The translations under genes were made by a program, and so were the position numbers. Under the pieces are notes generated by a model. It ran no database searches. It had not been told where the DNA came from and saw only the letters and a list, made by a program, of their open reading frames with translations. Positions 30,590 to 40,867 of a stretch of DNA of 64,000 nt are shown here, in pieces (position 1 is the stretch's first letter; the number at the start of each line of letters is the position of its first letter). This DNA is from Paramoeba atlantica (Eukaryota > Discosea): the NCBI GenBank assembly GCA_977017575.1, contig CDRNVI010000022.1:1-64000 (forward strand), read 5' to 3'.

Positions 30590-31076
30590 CGCCATGAGCA
30601 TCGTAACGATGATCGTGTACAAAACAGCATCACCCGCCGGCGAAGTAGCGCATCTCACAAGACAAGACATCATTCTAAACACTCCCACGCGAATAATCAT
30701 TTATTGGGGGCGCAAAACGAAAACCACCAAAACCCAGCCTTATCGGCCAGACAGCTTCACAGTGATCGAAGGCGAGTACACTCAACAGATCTACGAATAC
30801 ATCGCGACCCTCCGGCCGCGCCAACGGATCGCCGATATCACAACACAACAAATTACGCGAGTCATGCAACAAGTTCTAGGCCCCAAATACTCCAGCCATT
30901 CAATAAAACACGGCGCAACTCATACGCTGATGCAGTCCGTTGCAGCGGGACAAGCCGATCTGGAGCATGTGATGCGACTGACACATCACAAACATCTCAC
31001 AACGCTACTTCGTTACTCCGGCGTAAACGAAGCAACCGCAATCGCTCTGGGCACGCAAAACGTAACCCGCCTCCTA
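30590..31076 (+). CDS. tyrosine recombinase of element G, distal part
   Basis: 161 codons. Contains the Arg-box region VYKTASPAGEVA, the Lys hairpin IIIYWGRKTKTTK, then YSSHSIKHGATHTLM, LTHHKH and the nucleophile in LLRYSG. The His box reads HSIKH, like element F and unlike A-C (HSIKR). The N-terminal domain is not present here. Confidence 0.75.
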
Positions 31077-31079
31077 TAA

Positions 31080-32703
31080 AAAGCGAGCTAGATACGCACA
31101 ATAGTAAGTTTGAATTTTCGACGAGCATATGGATGCATGATGATGATAAAACAATCTGGGCTCCTCGTCGAAGCATTGGTAGAATACGTCGGAGTACACA
31201 CAAGCCTACCCCTGGCGAAATGAAATATCCTATCCACACGAAACCGGTAAAACCTATGAACATATTAAAGGCCAAAGAAGAAATGTTACCAAGTGTGCGA
31301 AAGCGATTCGAATTAATTTATCAATATATAAATCAACCGAATGTTTTTCAAAACGAATTGCATGAGTCAGATGAACCGAGTATTAGCTCTATGGATATTA
31401 AAGAACTAGTTCGCACGGGCATTATTCAGCAAGTATCAGTGGAGCAAGAAACCGAAAGACCAACAAAAGGAGTGGTGAAACCTTTTACTACTCTTGAAGT
31501 CCGTGATGATGGCCCCAGACGAAAATTCATAGTCTGGCCGCAAGCACATAACGAAGCGGTTAAAACATTATACGAAGCACAAGTACCGATTTCGCAACCA
31601 TATACGTATGTCCCAAGAATCTCACATTCTGGCGCCATCAAGAGAGATTTGATGTGTGGGTTCTACCAGGTACCGCTGTCATATGAAGCGCGGGCGTTCT
31701 ACCGATTTAAATATCGCGGTATGGTATACGAAATGGCGCGATTGCCAATGGGACATGCATGTGCACCGGAATTGCAACATATTCTTACTGCAGTTCTCGC
31801 GGGGCATCCTGATTATGCGCGGAATTCATACCCACAAAAAGGAGACATTGATATATACCTTGACGGTTTTCGATGGAGTGGTGCGACATGTCAGAGGGAT
31901 GAGTACGAGACATGGGTTGAAAACAGAGCTAAAAAGCTGGATATGACTTTCAAACCGTCGGACTCTGTCAACGGCACGGCTTACGACTTCCTCGGCGTTT
32001 CTTACAATCATAAAGATAAACTATTCCGTCTGTCCCAGCGCTTTGTTAAAAAATTGCCGAAAGACATGCCCGTAAAACTCCCTTTTCACGAATTGGAGAC
32101 TCTAACTGCAAGATTAATATACGCAAGTTCAATATTAAACATTCACTTATCCCGCTTTTATTGGGCAATTAAGTTTGCAAGGCGCCAAATCGCCCGTGCG
32201 AATAAACAATTCATCTGCGATTCTTCTACTATTTTCTTACCGTCTTGCGTAATCGAACAATTCAGGACCTGGTTGCAACTTGTTGTCAGCAATCCGTGGA
32301 CACTCTTCACCGCTCCTCGTCAAGGAAAACGTGCAACATTATACACGGACGCCTCGCTATCAGGATGGGGGGCAGTCCTGATGCTTCCCTCAGGAGCAGT
32401 ATACGCTACAGGTGCCGCATGGCCTCGGAAAATGGAAATAAATGAAGGTGAAACCCAGGCTGTGGAACATGCATTGCGACAATTCCAACAACATTGGAGC
32501 AACATTGCGGCCATTGATCTCCGCGTTGACAATACAAGCGCCGCAGCAGCACTGCGGAAAAAATGGAGCGACTCAGAATCAATTTCACGCGTTCTCGCTC
32601 GGATAATGAAATATGCGGAATATTACAAGTTAAAAATCACTCCATCCTACGTACGTTCAGCCGAAAACCTTGCCGATAAATGGAGTCGGATATACGCAGC
32701 ATA
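31080..32703 (+). CDS. RT-RNase H of element G
   Basis: RT motifs: PRRKFIVWPQAHN, motif A KRDLMCGFYQV, motif B YEMARLPMGHACAPELQH, motif C DIYLDGFRWSG, thumb LETLTARLIYASSILN. RNase H: LYTDASLSGWGAVL, NEGETQAVEHALRQF, LRVDNTSAAAALR, and a tail ending ENLADKWSRIYAA. Motif C is YLDG, matching the YxDG form of all copies. It terminates just before the element's 3' end. Confidence 0.85.
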
Positions 32704-32799
32704 GACCAGCACAAGAAAGTATCAAAAGATGCAATAAACTAAATAACTCAAAAAATACATGAATCATACATACATGCATATACAAAAAAAAAAAAATAC

Positions 32800-33030
32800 A
32801 TCACCCCCAACCCCCCACAGAACGGACGAGTTCTGTAACCCTACGCGATCACAGACACTGAAATGAGTTAGACTGTGGGTATTAGGGTGCCTTCGGTCCA
32901 GCTCAACAGCTGCATACACTATGATTACGATACTAGACTCAGCGATTGGACGAACTAGCGAATAGGGAGGCTATTGAAGTAGTAGCCTCTTCAGGAGGTT
33001 TTCTACACTCTATCAAAAAAAAAAAAATTT
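32800..33030 (+). repeat. possible SINE-like retroposon with A tail
   Basis: A non-coding segment between two A runs (32785-32798 and 33017-33029), with a short hairpin CCTCTTCAGGAGG near the end. Retroposon origin is inferred only from the A tail. Confidence 0.25.
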
Positions 33031-33034
33031 ACAA

Positions 33035-33180
33035 TCAGTTCTCGCGACAATTTCTCTTTAGGAAAAGTCCGCATCGGGAGCCAACATCGGAAAAAACATC
33101 GAGCGCCTTCCTGACCTCCTCAGCCTCCCCTATGAGTACCCCGTCATCTAGGTACCAAAGTTGAGTGTCTAGATTCGACA
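33035..33180 (-). pseudogene. LINE RT motif C fragment
   Basis: Minus-strand translation gives QLWYLDDGVLIGEAEEVRKA and LDVFSDVGSRCGLFLK, i.e. RT motif C (YLDD) and the helix after it. This differs from the YMDD of N1 and the YxDG of the VIPER-like copies, so it marks a third RT lineage. Fewer than 50 residues remain. Confidence 0.55.
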
Positions 33181-33186
33181 AAAAAA

Positions 33187-33330
33187 AAAGTAGTTTCCCA
33201 TTCGTTAGTACTGTGAGAAAATGAATTATAGTAGCGCTACTAAGTGACATATGTTGTTTTACTTTATACTTTATATATTGATGTACAAACATATTCGATG
33301 GATTTGACGAAGGGTAGGATTACATTAATG
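33187..33330 (-). repeat. inverted-repeat arm (partner 28255-28405)
   Basis: Complement of the 28255-28405 block, nearly identical, lying next to the LINE RT fragment at 33035-33180. Confidence 0.8.
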
Positions 33331-33764
33331 TATTTTACACTTGATTTGAGTTTTTCAATCTTCACGAATACAATTTATACGAATGCGCTGATTAAATAAT
33401 ATTTTTCGGCGACCTGCGCGCTCCAGCACTGAGAACCTGTGTTTACCCCTTCCGCAGGATTGTCGCTCTAAATATGTATATGGATCAGTCTAAAACGCTT
33501 CGATGAAGATAAACTGAAAAAACGGTGAAATTCCTATACGAGCCTTCACAAAACACTTCGATGAAGCACCAAAAAAGTCAAAATGTCTATACGGATTCGC
33601 GAAAACCCTTTCCGTGAAGATTTGAAAAAATAAAAAAAAAGTCAAAAACACCTTCGATGAAGACTCATCGAAGGTCCCCCCTACTCCGTATTATGTATAT
33701 GTGTGGTTCATAATTTATAGGGGTAGATTTCTCCTCGAAAATAGAGAGAAGGGGGGAAGGAGAA
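33331..33764. mobile_element. remnant of the TTCGATGAA DNA-transposon family
   Basis: Contains GCGACCTGCGCGCTCCAGCA followed by a CCTTCCGCAGGA block and several spaced copies of CTTCGATGAAG. The same elements build the transposons at 42180-43492 and 53607-55286. No ends can be defined and no coding sequence is present. Confidence 0.4.
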
Positions 33765-34213
33765 GAAATCCGCAGCGAGGCGTCCGAACATTCAATAAAG
33801 CAGAAACAATATAAAGTATCTAATTCCAGAAATACACACTTCTGTCTCTTTTCACTGAACATACAATATTTTTATAGAACAGGAATACATGTATACTACG
33901 ATCTATAATGCGCACGCTAATAAGATAATAACTTGGTACCGAATCTAAAATCAATAATAAAAGTAAATACTATGTGAAGGAGCTAAGCCCCCCAACACTC
34001 GCAGCCTCCAACACTCGCAGCCGTGGCTGGGGGTTGGGTGGGTGGGCTTCGAAAACGTGTAGATTTTGTATTTGAATAGTCCCTAAGCACATACACATCC
34101 GTTAATAACTTTTCTAATGAATTTACGAAATCAATCAATCAACAGTCACATTTTCAATGATAAGTAAAACTATACGTAATAAGCTCTCGCCTGAATTTCT
34201 TACCGTAAACTAT
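33765..34213 (-). mobile_element. SIRE-C: short derivative of element C
   Basis: About 450 bp. 33765-34015 copies the 3' end of element C (as at 19439-19690) and 34050-34213 copies its 5' end (as at 23660-23827). The junction, GGGGGTTGGGTGGGTGGG, is absent from both full C copies and on the minus strand gives the same C-rich core as SIRE-B and SIRE-D. It is not adjacent to a full element. No coding capacity, so it would depend on element C enzymes. Confidence 0.85.
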
Positions 34214-34301
34214 TAGATTTCTCATTTTCAGCATGGCTTCCTGCTGGTGAGAGCAAATAGGGCTCCATGGGAGAAATCTTTTGTTAAGACCCTTTCTTTT
34301 G

Positions 34302-35063
34302 TTAAGACCCTTCCTCGTCCTTAAGAGGGCGACGCCGCCTTTGTCTCCCAGCTGAAGCCCGCACCGCTGCCAAAGACAATTTAATGGCGGAGAGTAGCTT
34401 ATGCCATATTTTTGTCTTTAGCGTGGGGTCTGAGCTTGCGTACTCTTGGACAATATTCCTTAACATTGCCACTACACAAGGGGCGAATTCTGGGCTAATC
34501 GTACGTAAGGTTGGCATTGGTAGTAGGTCGACCCCGGAATCATCAGCTCGTCCACGTTCAATTGCTTGATTTTCGACGAACGCATCCCGGAGCACCGTGG
34601 TGTCTATTGCTGGCGGTGCCTGGTGCCACAGTATTTTGTACACTCGTACGTTCTCGTGTGGGGGAAGGGCCCCGGCAAATTCTTCTCCGACCTTATATCC
34701 CATGACTACACGATACGAAACGGATAGTTTACCGCTTCCACCACGTTTGCTGTGCGTACGCGTAATTTTCCCGATTGATACGTTCAGTTGCTCTTGTTTG
34801 CTGAAGGTCCATGATACGGTGCACATCGCTCCTGGCTTTATCTGTCTGGAAAATGTCCATATCTCATCGGGGGACGCTGGAAATTGAGAAGCTGGCTTGA
34901 CATTCTTCAGCATCTCTTCAACATGCTTCTTCTCTTCCTTCGAGTCAGAACCTATAAAAAGTATGGGACATTCTTTGTTCCTGGTGAGTACTGCTTCGTT
35001 GGATATATGAATATTTGCTTGCGAAGCTTCGGGTTCAAGGAGCGGAGGTAGGATCTTTGGCAA
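34302..35063 (-). CDS. LINE ORF N-terminal region (RT missing)
   Basis: 253 codons with the N-terminal domain of RLE LINEs: CTVSWTFSKQEQLNVSIG, SKRGG, LSVSYRV, GALPPHENVRVYKILW. The segment LPMPTLRTISPEFAPCVVAM and TKIWHKLLSAIKLSL follows, equivalent to N1 residues 243-300. It then stops after an Arg-rich tail instead of continuing into RT. Tandem GTTAAGACCCTT units just beyond (about 34275-34320) look like a LINE tail, so this may be an internally deleted, non-autonomous LINE derivative. Confidence 0.6.
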   Translation of the reverse strand: MPKILPPLLEPEASQANIHISNEAVLTRNKECPILFIGSDSKEEKKHVEEMLKNVKPASQFPASPDEIWTFSRQIKPGAMCTVSWTFSKQEQLNVSIGKITRTHSKRGGSGKLSVSYRVVMGYKVGEEFAGALPPHENVRVYKILWHQAPPAIDTTVLRDAFVENQAIERGRADDSGVDLLPMPTLRTISPEFAPCVVAMLRNIVQEYASSDPTLKTKIWHKLLSAIKLSLAAVRASAGRQRRRRPLKDEEGS

Positions 35064-35104
35064 TTCAACCGAATGCGGAACTCTGTCCTCCTCTTTTTTT
35101 TTTT

Positions 35105-35134
35105 CTTTAACGATAAAGATACAGTTTCTGTACC
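35105..35134 (+). other. spliced-leader sequence, retroposed copy 1
   Basis: 30 nt containing GATACAGTTTCTGTACC, the conserved core of kinetoplastid SL exons. The last 6 nt of the SL seen elsewhere (TTGTTG) are replaced by AACAACAAC. It heads a short A-tailed segment, as expected of a reverse-transcribed trans-spliced mRNA. Confidence 0.7.
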
Positions 35135-35411
35135 AACAACAACAAGAACAACAACAGCAGCAATATCAACAACAACAGCAATTGCGAAACAATAACAAAA
35201 TCCATAACGACGAAGACGACGACGACGACGACAACAAAAGCAACAGCAACAACAACAGCCTACCTTATCAAATTCTATTAACTGCCTACCTTAAAGTCAG
35301 TACTATAATAATTCAAAATCCGAAAAATACACAAAAAATGTTTAGAACTATCATTGATGGTGATGATTCTTGTTCTCGGACTGTTTTCGATATTTTGCAT
35401 AAAAAAAAAAG
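35135..35411 (+). pseudogene. possible processed copy of a trans-spliced host mRNA
   Basis: Downstream of the SL the sequence encodes Gln runs (CAA/CAG repeats), then NNN, a poly-Asp run and Asn/Ser-rich residues, ending at an A run (35401-35410). SL at one end and A tail at the other is the structure of a retroposed cDNA. The low-complexity protein has no recognisable domain and could be a host gene fragment or expanded simple repeats. Confidence 0.4.
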
Positions 35412-35505
35412 TGACAACGGCGTTAGCCCTCGGGACCCAGAAAGCGACCAGAAAGCTGCACATATGGTAGAAGAGGAGCTTGTTTTTTAAAAAAAAAAAA
35501 AAAAT
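35412..35505 (+). pseudogene. YR C-terminal scrap with A tail
   Basis: Translation gives VTTALALGTQKATRKL, matching the C-terminal end of VIPER-like recombinases (TTARALGTQRVSA). It is followed by 16 A residues, suggesting reverse transcription from a polyadenylated RNA. Confidence 0.45.
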
Positions 35506-35662
35506 TTGACTGTAACCAGTCATAGCTTCCTTTCCGTGTGGTGGCATTTAATATTGTGGCTAGCTTGGGATCGTGATCCTTTAAAGCCTCGTATGCTTTC
35601 TGGTGCAATTGCGCGGCTGTTGTTACTTCATCGATTGGGGCGACCACTGCCGTTTGACTCAT
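35506..35662 (-). pseudogene. LINE fragment upstream of the zinc finger
   Basis: Encodes a short peptide with HQKAYEALKDHDPKLATIL and KGSYDWLQSN, equivalent to the N3 stretch KKGSYEWLIGN and N1 residues 855-890. Both flanks are foreign, so only about 50 native codons remain. Confidence 0.45.
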
Positions 35663-35676
35663 TCTGTACCTTGTTG
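35662..35676 (+). other. spliced-leader 3' end, retroposed copy 2
   Basis: TTCTGTACCTTGTTG, the last 15 nt of the SL sequence, lies 42 nt upstream of the gag start codon at 35719. It implies insertion of a 5'-incomplete cDNA of a trans-spliced gag mRNA. Confidence 0.7.
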
Positions 35677-35718
35677 CAATTTTTTTTGTTTTCCTACTGT
35701 AATACTACATTTTTTGGG

Positions 35719-36830
35719 ATGGTATCTACACGGGCGCGCACACGCGACGAAGAAGCTCCAGTGGTTTTTCAAACTCCAGGTCGGGACGATCCTGTAGAAA
35801 GTGTGGACTCGTTGGAATGCACCAGTGCTATACACACCAGAGTAAGTCGTCTTGACCAATCGCTAGAAAATTTAACATCGCGAATGGCGATTGTTCAAGA
35901 AGATGTGCGCCGAACCATCCGACAAGATGTACAGGAAGTGTTGAGAAAAGAGTTACAAGGGATAGTGCGCGACGAAATGAAGGCTTTTCAGTCTCGTTCC
36001 TCGTCGGCGGAACCTCCCTCCACACAAGCAGTGCCACATTCAACTTTTCCCTTCTCAGTTCGGAAAGATCGCCAAGACATGACAAATACTTTTCGTTGTT
36101 GCGTGGACAGTGCTACCAATGCGTTGTACGCAAGCTTACCTGTCATCAAGCCAGAAAATCTTTCTTCTAAGGTGCAGGAGATCTTGGACAAGATTGCACG
36201 ATATGACTTGGAGGTAGAAGTAACTTGGTTTGCGGCCACAAGTTCTCCAAGCGAAGCAACAACATGGCGCGGTATTCCGATAGAAGAAGGTGAATTTGAA
36301 GAGCAGAAAACTGTCGTTATTAGCTATAATGTGGGAAACTACCACCTTCCTAATTCCAAACTCAATTATACGAGAATCGAGATTGTGAAAGCGGAACCAG
36401 CTATGCCGGATCGATTGGAACCTTGTGAAACAAATGGTGATGAAACAATTCCAGAGGCCGACGAATTTAAAGTACGCGATGTCCGAACGTGGAACAAATA
36501 CATTGCGACGGATAGCGAGTTCGGGGTTGATTTTCTTCTTTTGCGTATTCGAACCGCCCTGGCACTTCCAAATCCTTTACCGCCAAATTTGCAACCAATG
36601 TGGGATGTAATGCAGCATTGGGTAGACGACGTTAAAGCAAGAGGTGGAATTGACCCGGAGAATGTGGCACAAGTTCAAACAGGGCAAAGAGCGTTGGACG
36701 ATCTTCACATGCAGCAGGGTGTTTATCGCGGAGCCGATCCACGATATCTTCGAATGATCTACGAGGTGAACAAAGACCCGGCGGATGTGATCGGGAATGG
36801 CATAGAACACAGTGTCAACTACCAGCGAAA
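35719..36830 (+). CDS. gag-like gene (element E family), 5'-complete
   Basis: Starts MVSTRARTRDEEAP after an SL-tagged leader. Residues about 35-85 form a coiled coil (RLDQSLENLTSRM and following). The small domain follows: EVEVTWFAATSS, TTWRG, VVISYNVGNYHLPNSKLNYT. Then comes the helical region with KVRDVRTWN, QGVYRGADPRYL and VNKDPADVIGNGIEHSVNYQ. It stops where another SL-tagged sequence begins (about 36831), so no YR or RT accompanies it. Probably a retroposed gag mRNA; part of a fossil. Confidence 0.7.
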
Positions 36831-36846
36831 AGTTTTCTGTCTCCTC

Positions 36847-36862
36847 TTTCTGTACCTTGTTG
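36847..36862 (+). other. spliced-leader 3' end, retroposed copy 3
   Basis: TTTCTGTACCTTGTTG, 33 nt upstream of the LINE start codon at 36896. Confidence 0.7.
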
Positions 36863-36895
36863 AATACCTTTTCTTTCCTTATTAACTTTCTCTTC

Positions 36896-37679
36896 ATGAC
36901 TCGTCCTACACGTGCGGCGCATGAAAAGAAAGACCCCATCGTCACCCGAAAGACAGCACAGGAAAAGAAGAAGACACACAACCGTAATACAGCGAAACAA
37001 CTCAACTTAATCGACATAGAAAACGTGAAATACTCGAACAACATGCGAATAAAAATAAAGTGCACTAAAAGCGCGAAAGATTCGAACGAAGTTGACACAA
37101 GCACGAGCGAATTTAAATCTGCAAAGAATGAAGACACCAAGGAGCCGAACAAACCGAAGAAGGTGCCCCGCATCAAAGTAGTCGGGAATGGACCACCTAT
37201 TCCACAGAACTGGGCGGATCACGAAGACTTTTTCAAGCGTCAAAATCTGATAAAAATAAAGCCACAGTCATTTCACCTGAACGGACCCCAAGACTCCGAT
37301 GCGGCTCTAAAGGACGACGTTTGCGACGACCCGCCGAGCGACAGTGACACCGTTATGGATTCCGACACTATACACAACGACAATAAACATGACGAAATGG
37401 TGTTGGACACCGAAAAAGAAGTCGACGACATAGCAATGGGCAGCATATCGATAGCACCGGACAAAATATACAATTTAGTGTCAAAGTGGGGGAAAGGTAC
37501 AGAGTGTGAGATTGAATGGGGTTTCCGACAGAGTGACTCAACGTATCGGTCGAAAGGCACAGTTGTAGGAAGATCTTCCCGCAAAGGAGTTGTCAAAATC
37601 AAGATCTCATACGAACCTCTCAAGGACAACGGGCCGCGTGGCGTCCTCTATCTCCCCCAATCGAACAAAATACGAATTT
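36896..37679 (+). CDS. LINE ORF N-terminal region, SL-tagged
   Basis: Starts MTRPTRAAHEKKDP. A lysine- and glutamate-rich stretch (residues 10-90) and an acidic Asp-rich stretch are followed by the LINE N-terminal domain: GKGTECEIEWGFRQ, SKGTVVGRSSRKGVV, KIKISYEPL, GVLYLPQSNKIRI, nearly collinear with N1 residues 148-210. It is cut by element C2 at 37680. The LINE sequence that resumes at 42068 corresponds to N1 residue 411 onward, about 200 residues further along, so it either lost that segment or is a different copy. Confidence 0.7.
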
Positions 37680-38108
37680 GAAATCCGCAGCGAGGCGTCC
37701 GAACATTCAATAAAGCAGAAACAATATAAAGTATCTAATTCCAGAAATACACACTTCTGTCTCTTTTCACTGAACATACAATATTTTTATAGAACAGGAA
37801 TACATGTATACTACGATCTATAATGCGCACGCTAATAAGATAATAACTTGGTACCGAATCTAAAATCAATAATAAAACAAGTAAATACTATGTGAAGGGG
37901 CTAAGCCCCCCAACACTCGCAGCCTCCAACCCGCTCACGCGTAGCTATTGAGCTCCTTTCTCGCGTTTATCCAATGTCGCTTGTCATGATAGAATGCCAA
38001 AAAGGGTGACCAAACCTTCGTGACACGCTTTTCCGAGGAACTAGCCCTGCCTAGATTCTGAACTAAAGAAAACAACTTTTTTTTTTGAAAACTACATGTA
38101 TATGAACG

Positions 38109-39721
38109 TCACTCGAAATTCCGACTAAAATGATCTGCAGGATTGAGCTTTGTCGAAACGTAATTCGCTTTGATGCAAAGGTGTCGTTCTTTCGCCCACT
38201 CCAAAACACTGCACAACTCTGGTGCAATCCCGTCTGATTTACAAATTTTTCTGTTGAATGCGGCCTTGCAGGAAGTGTTATCGATCCACAACTGAAGACA
38301 CGTTTGTGGCTCAAATTTGTCCGCAAATTTTTCAAGTGCGAGTCGTACCGCTTGAGCTTCGGCCTTGTTGACTTCATATTCTGTCCCCGGCTCCCACGGA
38401 CTTCCGACAATACATACCTCCCCATTGTCGAGATATAAGATCGCCCCCCATCCCTTGGCTGACGCATCGGTATAAAGGTTATGACGCGGCGGTGATAACT
38501 CCGGATGCGGAGAGGGCTCAACGGGTACGTTTTCAAGCAGTTTGTTGCGCCATTCTCCCAGCTTAGAACGAATCTTATACGGAAGGTCCACGACTTGATT
38601 AGCCATATGCGGCACTCGGTTGAGCAAATTTATTCTGCGCTGACAGATTTTTAATACAAAATGATATTTGGGGATTATGAGTCCTAAGATTGCGGAGCAA
38701 TACAAAAGGCGCCCCACCGCCGCCTCTAGCTCCACAAATGTCGGCTTCATAAATGAATCTTCGCGTAGTTTGAGCAACACTTTGGGCCCCAGGCTGACCC
38801 TATGCGTGCTGTGGTTGTACTGTGCCCCATTAAAAACATACTTTTTCATAGGCAACATACCGGAATCCTTGAATCCTGCGTTCACACCTTCCGCCCGGCG
38901 ATCAACCCACGTCGTATAACGCAACGCTTCGTGCGTCGCACCAGCAAAACGAACTCCATCGACATATACATCGATGTGGCCCTTATCAAAAGTGGCCGGC
39001 TTAGAACAATAATCACTTGATCCAGCGATAGTCCCCATAATGGAATGCATGATTTCAGGGGCACATCTGTGCCCCATTGGGAGAACGCACATCTCGTACA
39101 CTTCTCCTGCTTCGTCCAAAAAACGAAATTTCCAGCGAGATTTTTCTGGTATCGATATTTGGTAAAAGCCGCACACCAAATCTCTCTTCACTCCCGAACT
39201 TTCTTTTACGCGGTGCAAATATTTCGCGGGATGCATTAACGGAACGAAAGGTTCATAACTAGAAAGACGTGTGTTATCAGATTTGGTCCAGGAAATGAAT
39301 CGCCTGCGTTGTCGCCCTTCATCATCCGATTCTACCACCGTAAATGGAATAAGGTACTGCATTGAAGGTCTCTTAGCAACGTCCTCCGCCGTTAGTTTCT
39401 TAATGATATTATGCTTTTCAAGTAGTTGAAAGTCTGAGGAAGACAGTCCGCTTTTAACCGCAGGAGGTTCTTCTGGATGTACGGGCATCTTAAGCGCTTC
39501 TTGCCATACTTCTTGAAATCTCGTGTCAACAGCTGGGGACATCCATTTCCGGACCTTATTAACATCAAGTTTCGGAATATTCGGTTTGACATGCAACGGA
39601 ATCGCGAAATCCTTTTCCTTAGCTAGCTTAGAGCTACGTCGTGTGCAAATTAACGAATGTCGCTTTAAATATGGAACTTGTTTATAACGCTCCTGGATCA
39701 TCTCTGGGGTCACAGCCCCGG
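38109..39721 (-). CDS. RT-RNase H, element C copy 2
   Basis: As in copy 1: motif A KRDLVCGFYQI, motif B YEMCVLPMGHRCAPEIMH, motif C DVYVDGVRFAG, RNase H LYTDASAKGWGAI and LWIDNTSC. The reading frame stays open upstream through the YR gene to 41003. Only a couple of residues differ from copy 1. Confidence 0.85.
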
Positions 39722-40756
39722 AAGCAGTGCTGAAACTCTTTGGGTCCCCAAGGCTCGCGCGGTCGTCAATTGGTTTGCATTGTAGCGAAGAAGACTTTCC
39801 AGGTTCAAATGTTTTGTGAGGTACTGAATCTCCGACAAGGTGAGGCGGCCCTCGACCACGTGTTGGAAGAGATGTGTTATTGCGCCGCGTTTGATTGAGT
39901 GGGTACCAAACCCTCTTCCTAGAATTTTTCTTATTTCCGCATCCATTTCCCGCACGGGAGTATGGCATATCTTCTGTTTTGGCGGAAGCCCCTCTATGTA
40001 GCGTGCTAGCTCTGGCGTCCCCGGACCCGTTATGACGGCATGCATATACGGCCGGAAGGGGTTTAGGCGTGTTGATTTCGTCGCCCGACCCCAATAAATC
40101 ACTATCTCGGTTGAGGATACCTTGAGAAACTTCTCCCTGCAGAGTTCGGCGACCTCTGTCCACCGCGCCGCCGCTTTCCAGCACAGCAGCACGGCCATGG
40201 TCTGTGAGACTGTTATCCTGCTGCACAATTTCCGTAGCAGATACGGGGTCAGTGGCTCCATCTGACGTTGTGGCTCCAGCCCCCCCTGCGCTTGTAGTGC
40301 CTTCGAGTATAGCTTGAGAGGGGTGTTGTCCTCGTTTATGCATGTGTAAATGGTGTGTAGACTTCTTGTGTAGGCTAGCCGCGTCGTTACCGCAACGCTT
40401 AGGGAATCCAGAAACAATATTGCGTGCAGCGCAGTTGGACGTATGCTTCTTTTCTCGCAGAACTCGTTTAGTCGCATCCAAATACGTTCCCTTGTGGTCC
40501 ACGTCGTTTCCGTCCACATCGGATATACTGCCCTCTGAAGAGCCGGCGCCAGCGCGTCGTTTGGATCCATACGGAGGAGTTGGCACGTCAAGTTCAACCT
40601 TCTTGTTTTCGCTAAGGGGCCTGATAGGTCCGTTTGGTGTCCTGCGGGGCGATTTATCCTCTTTTGAGTTCGACCCGTACCTGTAGTGTTTGTTTGACTC
40701 ATTGTTTGAGTCACGAGTATTTGCTGCGCATTCCGCAGTGTGCTGACATATCGCAC
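39710..40756 (-). CDS. tyrosine recombinase, element C copy 2
   Basis: 348 codons, the same catalytic boxes as copy 1 (KAAARWTE, WGRATK, THSIKRGA, LTKHLN, LLRYNA), with two amino-acid differences noticed. Overlaps the RT frame in +1 phase. Confidence 0.85.
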   Translation of the reverse strand: MRYVSTLRNAQQILVTQTMSQTNTTGTGRTQKRINRPAGHQTDLSGPLAKTRRLNLTCQLLRMDPNDALAPALQRAVYPMWTETTWTTRERIWMRLNEFCEKRSIRPTALHAILFLDSLSVAVTTRLAYTRSLHTIYTCINEDNTPLKLYSKALQAQGGLEPQRQMEPLTPYLLRKLCSRITVSQTMAVLLCWKAAARWTEVAELCREKFLKVSSTEIVIYWGRATKSTRLNPFRPYMHAVITGPGTPELARYIEGLPPKQKICHTPVREMDAEIRKILGRGFGTHSIKRGAITHLFQHVVEGRLTLSEIQYLTKHLNLESLLRYNANQLTTARALGTQRVSALLPGL

Positions 40757-40867
40757 ACCGTTCCATACATAACTTGGAGATGAACGTGTAAAATAGCCTG
40801 GTAAGTTCTCCCGCCTTTTGTATAAGGCAGGAGCACGAGTAGTTGTTTTCGGGGTGGGGAACGTTTC

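Larger units (their letters stand above)
30565..32798 (+). mobile_element. VIPER-like YR retroelement G, 5' part missing
   Basis: Comprises the distal YR (30590-31076), RT and RNase H (31080-32703), then about 80 bp ending in an A run (32785-32798). gag is absent. As in the other families, the RT frame is open beneath YR, with YR in +1 phase. The A tail may mean this is a LINE-mobilised cDNA. A fossil, partial but with long open frames. Confidence 0.75.
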
